Below, in pieces: positions 1 through 7,771 of a stretch of 64,000 nt of DNA. Every line of letters begins with the position of its first letter. The stretch's first letter is position 1. The notes under the pieces are model-generated. The model was not told the origin of the DNA. It searched no databases and was given only the letters and a program-made list of their open reading frames with translations. A program made the translations under genes and the position numbers. Source of the DNA: an uncultured Burkholderiales bacterium (GTDB taxonomy: Bacteria > Pseudomonadota > Gammaproteobacteria > Burkholderiales > Burkholderiaceae_C); assembly GCA_903932865.1 (NCBI GenBank), contig CAIZHQ010000016.1, positions 248,001 to 312,000 of the forward strand, given 5' to 3'.

Positions 1-255
1 GGCCAGTGGGCCGTTCACGTTGATGTGCGCTTGTCCATTGGTGCTGGTGGCCGCAATTTTCCAGCCGATCACACTGCGGCCGGAAACAATGGACAGTTGC
101 GCTTGGGCGGCATAGCCTTGCTCAGGGGTCAAGGGTCGGCAAGACTCAGGCAGTGTGCTGATCACCTGGCCCGATTGCCAGTGGTCCCAGATCACTTGGG
201 CGGATTGTCCTGAGGAGGTCAGCGGGTCGGCTGAGGCTGATGTTGGCTGTTTCAT
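1..255 (-). CDS. 2-keto-4-pentenoate hydratase / decarboxylase family protein (partial, N-terminus only)
   Basis: The minus strand opens with ATG at 255 and stays open to the window edge, giving the first 85 residues. The segment ending GWKIAATSTNGQAHINVNG resembles the N-terminal region of the MhpD/HpaH family (2-hydroxypenta-2,4-dienoate hydratase, 2-oxo-hepta-3-ene-1,7-dioate hydratase, 4-oxalocrotonate decarboxylase), cytoplasmic divalent-metal enzymes of meta-cleavage pathways. The metal-binding EExE region lies outside the window, so the exact member cannot be named. It points the same way as the hydantoinase operon upstream, but a tRNA gene and its terminator lie between, so it is probably transcribed separately. 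Confidence 0.7.
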   Translation of the reverse strand, partial: MKQPTSASADPLTSSGQSAQVIWDHWQSGQVISTLPESCRPLTPEQGYAAQAQLSIVSGRSVIGWKIAATSTNGQAHINVNGPLA

Positions 256-301
256 AGGTCAATTGTTACGCCAACTTGCCGGGATACCCAGAAATTTTGT
301 G

Positions 302-307
302 TATAAT
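302..307 (+). promoter_or_regulatory. -10 box of the tRNA-Met promoter
   Basis: A perfect TATAAT stands about 33 nt before the tRNA 5' end. TTGCCG at 276-281 is a possible -35 box, but the 20 nt spacing is long. Inferred from sequence only. Confidence 0.5.
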
Positions 308-339
308 TTTTGGCTTGGTGGCTTGTGCCAACAAACTCA

Positions 340-416
340 GGTGATATAGCTCAGTTGGTTAGAGCGCAGCATTCATAATGCTGATGTCGGTGGTTCAAAT
401 CCACCTATCACCACCA
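340..416 (+). tRNA. tRNA-Met (CAT anticodon), elongator type
   Basis: A 77 nt cloverleaf can be folded by eye. The acceptor stem GGTGATA pairs with TATCACC. The anticodon stem CAGCA/TGCTG encloses the loop TTCATAA with anticodon CAT. The T arm contains GGTTCAAATCC, and CCA is encoded at 414-416. The fully paired first acceptor base pair argues against an initiator tRNA. tRNA-Ile2 (CAT with lysidine) is not strictly excluded, but the D-arm and acceptor fit elongator Met better. Confidence 0.93.
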
Positions 417-424
417 AAATCATC

Positions 425-457
425 GAAAAAAGGCCATTCAATGAATGGCCTTTTTTT
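425..457 (+). terminator. Rho-independent terminator after tRNA-Met, probably bidirectional
   Basis: Inverted repeat GGCCATT-CAATG-AATGGCC is flanked by an A-run on the left and a run of seven T on the right. It can therefore end the tRNA transcript (+) and also the Bug/hydantoinase operon arriving on the minus strand. Confidence 0.85.
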
Positions 458-496
458 CGGCCTGCTCAGGCCAGTGTGATTTTTTCAGTCATGTTG

Positions 497-1468
497 TCAT
501 TGTAATTCGAACCCTGATTCATTGATGACTGGACCCCAGTGCAAGGTGGCAGATGACACCCATTCCTGCAATTGAGCTGGGTTGGCGTAAGTGGCCACAT
601 TGCCCAATTTAGACATTTTTTCAACGACTTCTGGGTCTGTCAGGGCAGTAGACACCGAACGGCTGAAGCGGTCCACAAATTCGGGCGGCAAGCCTTTGGG
701 GCCAAAAAATGCCAGCCAGGGGTTCTTGTCGACCCCTTTGATACCCAATTCCTGGAAGGTGGGAATGTCGGGTGCTGATTTGGCACGGCTGGTGCCCGAG
801 ACGGCCATGACATGCATTTTTCCATTGCGGTGGTGCTCGATAGACTCCGTCAGCGACAAAAACCCTGCGGGCACTTGCCCACCCAGCAGATCTTGGACCA
901 GGGGTGCGCCACCCCGGTAAGGGATGGCCACCATGGGTGTGCCCAGTGACTTGCCCACCAGCAGACCCGCAAATTGGGGCACGCTGCCCACGGCGGGGAT
1001 GCCGTAATTGGCCTTGCCTGGATTGGCTTTGAGCCAGTTGCCAAACTCCGATGGGGTTTTGACGGCAATCGTGCTGGACAGGGCCATGACGTTGTAATAA
1101 CTGGCGACACCTGCCAAGGCTGTGAAGTCCTTGATGGGGTCGTATCCTGGTGCCTTGAAAGTCAGGGGAATGATCACATGGGAGTGGTCGATGGTCAGCA
1201 TCACCATGGCACCGTCGGGCGCTGCAGCCTTGAGTTGTTGCGTGGCAATCATGCCGCCGGCACCGGGTTTGTTTTCCACAATGACCGGCTGGTTCATGAT
1301 CACGCGCAATTTTTCACCCATGATGCGCGCGACAACATCGGTCGCTCCCCCCGGCGGGAATCCCACCACAATGCGGATCGTGCCGTTGTAATCGGCTGAG
1401 TGTGCTGACCATGGCAGCGCCATGAGCAGCAGAAAAAATGAATACGTCAGACGTTGGATCAGTTTCAT
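497..1468 (-). CDS. Bug-family tripartite tricarboxylate transporter substrate-binding protein
   Basis: This 323-residue protein has an N-terminal signal peptide (hydrophobic FFLLLMALPW, cleavage probably after AHSA). It is followed by the TctC/Bug signature IRIVVGFPPGGATDVVAR and the VIVENKPGAGG block, both hallmarks of the family. It should be a periplasmic binding protein for a small carboxylate, possibly feeding TctAB encoded elsewhere; no membrane subunits are adjacent. Its ATG overlaps the stop of the hydantoinase B gene (ATGA), so it is the last gene of the kynureninase-hydantoinase operon. That placement suggests it binds the substrate, or a precursor, of those enzymes. Ligand unknown. 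Confidence 0.93.
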   Translation of the reverse strand: MKLIQRLTYSFFLLLMALPWSAHSADYNGTIRIVVGFPPGGATDVVARIMGEKLRVIMNQPVIVENKPGAGGMIATQQLKAAAPDGAMVMLTIDHSHVIIPLTFKAPGYDPIKDFTALAGVASYYNVMALSSTIAVKTPSEFGNWLKANPGKANYGIPAVGSVPQFAGLLVGKSLGTPMVAIPYRGGAPLVQDLLGGQVPAGFLSLTESIEHHRNGKMHVMAVSGTSRAKSAPDIPTFQELGIKGVDKNPWLAFFGPKGLPPEFVDRFSRSVSTALTDPEVVEKMSKLGNVATYANPAQLQEWVSSATLHWGPVINESGFELQ

Positions 1469-3138
1469 GAAGAACTCCTGGGAAGTGGGTTGAAGGACAG
1501 GGGTGAAAGATCTGGGGGGGCAGTCGCATGGTTGACCGCATCCCGTGCGCAGAGCGCCGGGTCTCGTTTTTCGGGTGGACCAAAGCCACCGCCACCGGGC
1601 AGTTCAATGCAAAGACGACCACCATTCGGGATGTGCATGGTGCTTTTGCCTTCATGTGGTGTTCGCACGCCGCTGGCCGATTGAATTTCGACCCGTCCGG
1701 GGGTGCCCGACATGCCGCCATTGCGGCCACGGGCCGGATAGGCACGGCGGTCAAAGGTGGCGGCCGAGCAGTCAAAACCCACTGCGTCACGGGTGCCGAT
1801 CACGATGCGCTGGCTGAGCCCCCCGCGCCACTGACCGGCACCGGCCGAGTGGGGCAAATACACTTTTTCCCAGAACACCAGTGGTGATTGCGCTTCCGTG
1901 ATTTCAACCGGGATGCCGCCGACGCCACTGGGAAAAGCGGTGGTCGACAAACCATCCTTGGTGGGGCGTGCGCCCGTGCCGCCTAAACCGACACTCATGA
2001 CATTGAAGGCCTTGCCTTGCGCGGGGTGTCGGCTCATGGCCAGCACCCAAATGCTGCCGGCCGATTCGGCCGGTACTTGGCCGTTCAGGGCCTGCTCCAA
2101 GCAGCCAAACATCAAGTCGGGGAGCATTTGTCCGATCACATGGCGAGCGGTGACCGGGCTGGGCCGTTGAGGATGAACGATGCTGCCTTCAGGGGCAATC
2201 ACTTCGAAAGGGGCCAGGGAGCCGGAGTTGTTCGGGACCTCGGGCGCGATCAGGCATTTGAGGCCGAAAACCGAATAAGCGTCGCTGTAGCATTTGGGCG
2301 AATTGATGCCCATGCGTGATGCGGCGCTGGTGCCTGCGTAATCCACGCGGATCTGTTCGCCCTGCTTGTGCAGGGTGGCGACCAGGCTCACGGGATGTTC
2401 ATGGCCGTCGATGGTCATTTCGGCGCGCCATTGTCCATCGGGCAGTCGCGCGATGGCTTCGCGGGTGGCACGACCCGATTGCTCGAGAATGTGCTCGGCC
2501 AGCGTGTCCAGACTCGCCAGTTTGAACTCGGTCATCATCTCGACCAGGCGGCGACTGCCCACTTCGTTGCTGCTGACCAAGGACAGGATGTCCCCTCTGG
2601 CCTCGATGGGGTTGCGAGAGTTGGCCTGGATGATGGCCAGCACATCTTCATTGAGCGCTCCGGCCCGCACCAGTTTGAGGTGGGGAATGCAGGTGCCCTC
2701 TTCAAACACCGAAGCGGCATCGGCTGTGAAGCCGCGTCCACCCACATCGATGGTGTGGCAGGTGGATGCAAACAATGCCACCGGTTGTTGCCCGACAAAG
2801 ACCGGGGTCACGACCACAAAATCAAACAGATGCCCGGTGCCCATCCAGGGGTCGTTGGTCACCAGCACATCCCCCACGACCAGGCCCTCCAGTGGGAACC
2901 GCTCCAGGAAATGACCCACTGCAACAGCCATCGTGTTGACGTGCCCTGGCGTACCCGTGACGGCCTGGGCCAGCATGCGACCTTTCGTGTCGTAGACACC
3001 GGCCGAGAGGTCGCCCGCTTCCCGCGCTACCGAACCAAATGCGGTGCGCAGCAAGGCTTGGGCTTGCTCTTCGACCACTGAAATCAGCCGGTTCCACATC
3101 ACCTGTGTGCGAATGGCGTGCAGCATGTGCGTGCTCAT
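1465..3138 (-). CDS. hyuB: Hydantoinase B / oxoprolinase family protein
   Basis: A 557-residue cytoplasmic protein of the Hydantoinase_B family. The C-terminal ELPGGGGFGPPEKRDP block and the internal VTNDPWMGTGHL motif are typical. With HyuA it forms an ATP-dependent amidohydrolase that opens five-membered cyclic amides (N-methylhydantoin, 5-oxoproline) or, in acetone/acetophenone carboxylase relatives, carboxylates ketones. It is translationally coupled to both neighbours: its start overlaps the hyuA stop by 4 nt and its stop overlaps the bug start by 4 nt. After the conserved end there is a roughly 35-residue Pro/Ser-rich tail with no obvious homologue. Substrate is not predictable from sequence alone. 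Confidence 0.9.
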   Translation of the reverse strand: MSTHMLHAIRTQVMWNRLISVVEEQAQALLRTAFGSVAREAGDLSAGVYDTKGRMLAQAVTGTPGHVNTMAVAVGHFLERFPLEGLVVGDVLVTNDPWMGTGHLFDFVVVTPVFVGQQPVALFASTCHTIDVGGRGFTADAASVFEEGTCIPHLKLVRAGALNEDVLAIIQANSRNPIEARGDILSLVSSNEVGSRRLVEMMTEFKLASLDTLAEHILEQSGRATREAIARLPDGQWRAEMTIDGHEHPVSLVATLHKQGEQIRVDYAGTSAASRMGINSPKCYSDAYSVFGLKCLIAPEVPNNSGSLAPFEVIAPEGSIVHPQRPSPVTARHVIGQMLPDLMFGCLEQALNGQVPAESAGSIWVLAMSRHPAQGKAFNVMSVGLGGTGARPTKDGLSTTAFPSGVGGIPVEITEAQSPLVFWEKVYLPHSAGAGQWRGGLSQRIVIGTRDAVGFDCSAATFDRRAYPARGRNGGMSGTPGRVEIQSASGVRTPHEGKSTMHIPNGGRLCIELPGGGGFGPPEKRDPALCARDAVNHATAPPDLSPLSFNPLPRSSS

Positions 3139-5252
3139 GCTTGAGCCTCCATCATCAAATGGCCTTGCTCATCCAACCGCGCCATCCAGCCTGCGGGAAC
3201 GACGATGGTGGTCTCGTCTTCGGTCACCAAAGCGGGGCCTGCGATTTTCTCACCCGTGTGAAGGTCAAAGCGCCAGTGCAGGCCAAAGTCCCGTTGCTCG
3301 CCCAGTGCGGGCTCCCAAACCGGCCGTGTCGACAAGGGTTCTCGTTGGCGAGTGGCTTCAGGCAAGGCGATCGGCTGCACAGCTTGCGGCAGGGTGGAGA
3401 CGGTCACTGACCAGGTGACCGCCTCGACTTCGCCATCAGGTATGCGCAGCCCGTAAATTTGTTCGTAGGATTTTTCAAAAGCTTCCACAAGCGCCTCCAG
3501 GGCTGACAGATTGATGGGGCCGTCTGATGCGGGAGGCAGGCGCACTCGAAGCTCATGTCCTTGACCGACATAACGCAATTCAGCCACTCTGAGCACCTGC
3601 AAGGGTGCCCCTGCGCTGGCGGTTTCCACCACCGACAGTGCTTCGGCATGCATGGCCTCGAGCCGGGCCTCGATCGCTTGGGGGTCCAGCGTTAACAAGA
3701 CGGACAGATCGCTGCGCACCACCTCAAAGGCCACTGGCGCACGTAAAAAGCCGATGGCCGACCCGACCCCGGCGCCGGCAGGGACCATCACTCGGGTGAT
3801 GCCCAGTTTTTGGGCCAGCCGGCCAGCATGCAAGGGCGCAGCACCGCCAAACGCCACCATGGTGAAGTTCTCCAGGTTTTGACCGCGCTCAATGGCGTGC
3901 ACACGGGCCGCATTGGCCATGTTTTCTTCGACCATTTCGCTGATGCCTGCGGCGGCCCAGAAAACGTCCATGCCCAAAGCTTTGCCGACATGGCTCATGA
4001 GGGCTTGTTGGGCCAATGTCGCATTCAGTGGCATGCGGCCTGAGGCAAAGCGTTCGGGGTCGATGCGGCCGAGCACCACGTTGGCGTCTGTGACGGCTGG
4101 CCGATCGCCGCCGCGCCCATAGCAGGCGGGGCCCGGTTCGGAGCCACACGAATCCGGTCCGACCGTGATGCGCTGCAAGGAATCGACCCGGCCGATGGAG
4201 CCGCCGCCAGCACCAATTTCCACCAGTTCGATCACCGGAATTCGGATGGGCAAGCCACTGCCTTTGAGGTTTTTCCAGACCCGGCCAATTTCGAAGCGGC
4301 GTGACCTTTCAGGCTGGCCGTTGTTGATCAGGCAAATCTTGGCGGTGGTTCCGCCCATGTCAAAGGCCAGCACCTTGTCCAGGCCGCATTCCCGTGCCAG
4401 ATGCGCAGCCAATATGGCACCGCCGGCTGGGCCGGATTCGACCAGACGGATCGGAAAACGAGCGGCCAACTCCAGCGTGGTCAGTCCGCCGCCCGACATC
4501 ATCAGCAACATGGGGCAGTGCAGACCTTTTTGCCGGATGCTGTCCTGCAGTCTAAAGAGGTAGCTGCCCATCAGGGGGCGCACGTACGCGTTGGCCACGG
4601 TGGTGGAAAAACGCTCGTATTCGCGGATCTCGGGGCACACTTCCGAGGACAGGCAAATGCTCACATCCGGCCCGAGAATGGTCGCAAGGATGTCGCGGGC
4701 CCGTTGTTCGTGTGCAGGGGAGCCCCATGCGTGCATGAACCCGATGGCCACTGCTTCGATGTGCGCATCTCGCATCTGGGCACCGACCCTCCTGACGTCG
4801 TTTTCATTCAGTTCAAGCAGCACCGTGCCATCGGCCGCGATGCGTTCACGAACCGTCAGACGCCAAGGCCTGGGCACCAACTCGGTCGGTCCTTCCAGGT
4901 TCGTGTCGTAAGCATCAAAGCGTTTTTCAAAGCCCATGGCCAAAACATCCCGAAAGCCTTCGGTGGTGACAAAAGCTGTACGGGCTCCCTTGCGCTCGAT
5001 CAAGGCGTTGGTGGCCAATGTGGTGCCGTGGACGAACAGCTCAATGCGGTCACCGTCCAGACCCGATGTTTTGAGCAGGCGATCCAGTCCCTCCATCACG
5101 GCCAGTTCTGGCTGGCGTGGTGTGGTCAGCACTTTGCAGCTGTGTCGTCGTGAGGGCGTTTCCAGGACCACATCGGTGAACGTGCCGCCAATGTCAGCGG
5201 CCAGGCGTATCGGGGCGTTCGTTTGTGCAGTGGGTCTGTCGGTGGCAGTCAT
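3135..5252 (-). CDS. hyuA: Hydantoinase A / oxoprolinase family protein
   Basis: A 705-residue protein starting with the ASKHA-type phosphate-binding motif DIGGTFTDVVLE near residue 20. It has the GGGSIGRVD and AFGGAAPLHAG motifs of the Hydantoinase_A superfamily. It would be the ATP-using partner of HyuB in cytoplasmic hydrolysis (or carboxylation) of a cyclic amide. Length matches the family. It begins 51 nt after the stop of the kynureninase-like gene and overlaps hyuB by 4 nt. The absence of adjacent hydantoin racemase or carbamoylase genes means a classical hydantoin pathway is not demonstrated. Confidence 0.9.
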   Translation of the reverse strand: MTATDRPTAQTNAPIRLAADIGGTFTDVVLETPSRRHSCKVLTTPRQPELAVMEGLDRLLKTSGLDGDRIELFVHGTTLATNALIERKGARTAFVTTEGFRDVLAMGFEKRFDAYDTNLEGPTELVPRPWRLTVRERIAADGTVLLELNENDVRRVGAQMRDAHIEAVAIGFMHAWGSPAHEQRARDILATILGPDVSICLSSEVCPEIREYERFSTTVANAYVRPLMGSYLFRLQDSIRQKGLHCPMLLMMSGGGLTTLELAARFPIRLVESGPAGGAILAAHLARECGLDKVLAFDMGGTTAKICLINNGQPERSRRFEIGRVWKNLKGSGLPIRIPVIELVEIGAGGGSIGRVDSLQRITVGPDSCGSEPGPACYGRGGDRPAVTDANVVLGRIDPERFASGRMPLNATLAQQALMSHVGKALGMDVFWAAAGISEMVEENMANAARVHAIERGQNLENFTMVAFGGAAPLHAGRLAQKLGITRVMVPAGAGVGSAIGFLRAPVAFEVVRSDLSVLLTLDPQAIEARLEAMHAEALSVVETASAGAPLQVLRVAELRYVGQGHELRVRLPPASDGPINLSALEALVEAFEKSYEQIYGLRIPDGEVEAVTWSVTVSTLPQAVQPIALPEATRQREPLSTRPVWEPALGEQRDFGLHWRFDLHTGEKIAGPALVTEDETTIVVPAGWMARLDEQGHLMMEAQA

Positions 5253-5303
5253 GGGGGGTATCGGTTGGAAAGGCGAAGGGGTAAAAACAGCGGTATGCGG
5301 GGC

Positions 5304-6551
5304 TCAGACCATGGGGCGTTCAAAGCGTGCGTCCTGCCAGCTGCCGCTGATCAGCAATTGCCGCAAGACCTGAACCGCTGACCACAGCTGTTGATGGGTC
5401 GTGGTCAACGGGTGAACGCCCCACCGCAAAGCGTCGGGTTTGCGTGAAGAAACGATGACGCCTTGCTCAACCAAGGCTTGCGCCAATGCGGCAGCCCCAT
5501 CGAACTGCAGGGCCACATGACCGCCACGTTGGGCGTGATTTCTGGGGCTGGCCAAGTGCAGGGGCCAAGCGGCACACTGTTCATCGAAGAGTTGAATCAA
5601 GGTGTCGGTCAGTGACCTGTGACGCTGGTCCATGGCCAGCGGGTCGACCTCGCGCCACAGCTGTGCTGCAGATGAAAAAGCCACATTGGCCAGGACGGCT
5701 GGGGTACCCACCAAAAAACGGTCGGCTCCTGCGCCCGGCTGGTAAGAGGGCTCAAAGGCGAATGTGTCGGCATGCCCCATCCAGCCAGCAATGGCTGGCC
5801 AAGCGGCATCGGCCCAGCGCGGGTGGATGTACAAAAATGCCGGTGCGCCCGGTCCGCCGCACAGGTATTTGTAGCCGCATCCCACCGCCAAGTCGCTGTC
5901 GCTTTCGCGCAGGGCAATGGCCACCGCACCCGCCGAATGTGACAGATCCCAAAGACTCAAGGCACCCGCCGAGCGAATGCTGCGGTTCAAATCAGCCATG
6001 TCCAGCCGCGTGCTGCTGCGGTAATCCACGTGTGACAAGGCCACCACGGCCACGTCTTGCGGGGCCAGAGCCGCACGCAGATCGGACGCATCGTCGATGA
6101 AACGCAGCTCGGCCAGATGGTCCCGGGCGATGGCTTCTGCCACATAGCGGTTGGAGGGAAACACGTGGCGTTCCAGCACGATCACACGGCGAGGGGCTGC
6201 AACGCTGAGCGCATAGCGCAACAACTTGTATTGGTTGATGCTGGTGGTGTCCGTGACCCGTACATCGTTGCTGCCCGCACCGATCAGGTGCGCCATCGAG
6301 GCTCCGAGCGTGCGGGGCTGCTCCAGCCAGTCCAGCTCGTTCCAGCTGCGTCGCCGTGCCTTGGCCCAACCGTCTTGCAGCACGGTCTGCATTTTCAAGG
6401 GTGCCGTGCGCGGCATGGGCCCGATCGAGTTGGCATCGAAATACAGCGTGCCGGGTGTGCCCGGGTCAAAGCGGTCTCCCAGCTGGGCCAAACGGATGTG
6501 AGCGGGCTCGTGGGCATCGAGGTGCATGCAATCGGCAAGGGTCAGTGGCAA
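5304..6551 (-). CDS. kynU: Kynureninase-family PLP enzyme (aminotransferase class V fold)
   Basis: The 415-residue length equals bacterial kynureninase. Family blocks are VALSHVDYRS, DLSHSAGAV (PLP-pyridine Asp about 202), GCGYKYLCGGPGAPAFLY (Schiff-base Lys about 228), GWMGH and GTPAVLANVA. Kynureninase cleaves L-kynurenine to anthranilate and alanine. Genes for the other kynurenine-pathway steps (kynA, kynB) are absent; instead the gene leads a hydantoinase-Bug operon, so a related substrate is possible. The start is TTG at 6551, chosen because GGAG lies 6-7 nt upstream; an in-frame ATG at 6527 has no ribosome-binding site. The gene is divergent from a LysR regulator. Confidence 0.82.
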   Translation of the reverse strand: MPLTLADCMHLDAHEPAHIRLAQLGDRFDPGTPGTLYFDANSIGPMPRTAPLKMQTVLQDGWAKARRRSWNELDWLEQPRTLGASMAHLIGAGSNDVRVTDTTSINQYKLLRYALSVAAPRRVIVLERHVFPSNRYVAEAIARDHLAELRFIDDASDLRAALAPQDVAVVALSHVDYRSSTRLDMADLNRSIRSAGALSLWDLSHSAGAVAIALRESDSDLAVGCGYKYLCGGPGAPAFLYIHPRWADAAWPAIAGWMGHADTFAFEPSYQPGAGADRFLVGTPAVLANVAFSSAAQLWREVDPLAMDQRHRSLTDTLIQLFDEQCAAWPLHLASPRNHAQRGGHVALQFDGAAALAQALVEQGVIVSSRKPDALRWGVHPLTTTHQQLWSAVQVLRQLLISGSWQDARFERPMV

Positions 6552-6583
6552 ACAAGGCTCCGAATTGTGGAAAAGACAAAGTC

Positions 6584-6612
6584 ATGGTAGTCAGCGGTCG
6601 GTATTCCAACAA
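6584..6612 (-). promoter_or_regulatory. Putative sigma-70 promoter of the kynU-hyuAB-bug operon
   Basis: On the minus strand TTGTTG (6612-6607), a 17 nt spacer and TACCAT (6589-6584) lie about 30 nt before the TTG start of the kynureninase-like gene. The region is shared with the divergent lysR gene. An interrupted ATAA-N13-TTAT dyad at 6627-6647 overlaps the lysR start and could be part of a LysR-type binding site. Prediction by eye. Confidence 0.4.
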
Positions 6613-6645
6613 GCCTTGAAAAGGTAATAATCATGTCTTTTTGTT

Positions 6646-7665
6646 ATGGATGATCCGATGCCTGAATCCGCAAACTCTGCAGCTGGGCCCATCACGTCTT
6701 TCCATGACGGGCAGCCCCGCAAGTCGACCCCTGCCGGCATGCCTGATCCGGCTGCGCTGGTGTTGCTGGCTGAAATTGCGGACGCGGGCAGTGTGACGGC
6801 TGCTGCTCGCAAGTTGGGCGGTTCGCAACCGGCCGTGAGCAAACAACTGCGCCGTCTGGAAGAGTCCCTAGGGGTCACCTTGTTCGAGCGCGGCTTGCGT
6901 GGGGTACAGGCTACGGAATATGGCCTGGCCTTGCTGCCGCGCGCCCGAGCGATTCGCAGCCAAGCCCGTCAAGCCGGTGAAGATGTGCAGCAAAGACGGG
7001 GTCATAAAGAAGGGCGTCTGGCGGTGGCGCTGTCCCACTTTGCCACCATGGCCTTGTTGCCCCAGGTGATTCCGGCATTTCGGCTTCGTTGGCCGGGGGT
7101 GCAATTGAACATCGTGCCGCCCAGCTTTCAGTTGGGCGGTTTGCGCGAAGGCGCGCCTGACTTTGCCGTGATGTCTTTGCCAGCTGAGCAATTGGGGCCT
7201 GAGTTCGTCACCCGCGCGCTCTACGCCACCACGGTGTCCGTGGTGGTGCGTCCTGGGCATCCGCTTCAAAACGCCCAAAGTTTGTCGCAGTTGGTGGGGG
7301 CTCAATGGGTATTGCCCAGCTTAGAGAGTTCGGTCGCCCGCGGTTTGGACCGTGCTTTTAAGCAGGCTGGTTTGGCCTCGCCTCAATGCTCCGTGACCTG
7401 TCAGACCTTGACGGGCCTGGAAACGCTGGCCCGGCACAGTGATTTGGTGGCGGCCATGCCGATGGAGGTTCATGCATCGCGCATGCAAGCCAGCGGCTTG
7501 TGCAGAGTGCCCATCCAGGAAACGATTGACGGTGCGCGGGTGGCCATCGTACGCTGGTCGGATGCCCAGCCGACCCCTGCGGGGGAAGACCTGGAGGAAT
7601 CCTTTGTGCAGGCCGCGTATGAGTTGGCGCGTGAACAAGCCAGAGCCCGGGGCCGTGCGGCTTAA
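6646..7665 (+). CDS. LysR-type transcriptional regulator
   Basis: A 339-residue protein. An N-terminal winged helix-turn-helix lies at about residues 30-95 (VTAAARKLGGSQPAVSKQLR, then ESLGVTLFERG). A LysR effector domain with the usual AMPMEVH-type region follows. The roughly 30-residue extension before the HTH is unusual; the start may be ATG 6646 or ATG 6658, and neither has a clear Shine-Dalgarno. Divergent orientation to the kynU-hyuAB-bug operon across 94 nt makes it the likely regulator of that operon. The inducer would be the operon's substrate or an intermediate, by general LysR logic. Confidence 0.88.
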   Translation: MDDPMPESANSAAGPITSFHDGQPRKSTPAGMPDPAALVLLAEIADAGSVTAAARKLGGSQPAVSKQLRRLEESLGVTLFERGLRGVQATEYGLALLPRARAIRSQARQAGEDVQQRRGHKEGRLAVALSHFATMALLPQVIPAFRLRWPGVQLNIVPPSFQLGGLREGAPDFAVMSLPAEQLGPEFVTRALYATTVSVVVRPGHPLQNAQSLSQLVGAQWVLPSLESSVARGLDRAFKQAGLASPQCSVTCQTLTGLETLARHSDLVAAMPMEVHASRMQASGLCRVPIQETIDGARVAIVRWSDAQPTPAGEDLEESFVQAAYELAREQARARGRAA

Positions 7666-7771
7666 AACCAGCGTATCTGGGACCCGATGGAGTGCTCGCA
7701 TCGGGCATGCGTCAGGTGCTCGTCAAGCCCCCAGCCCTGTCAGACCTTCGCCCCTGGGTTAAGGTCAGGGG

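Noticed and set aside
7683..7705. CCCGATG/CATCGGG hairpin after the lysR gene considered as a terminator
   Set aside because: A 9 nt loop and no T-run make a Rho-independent terminator unlikely.
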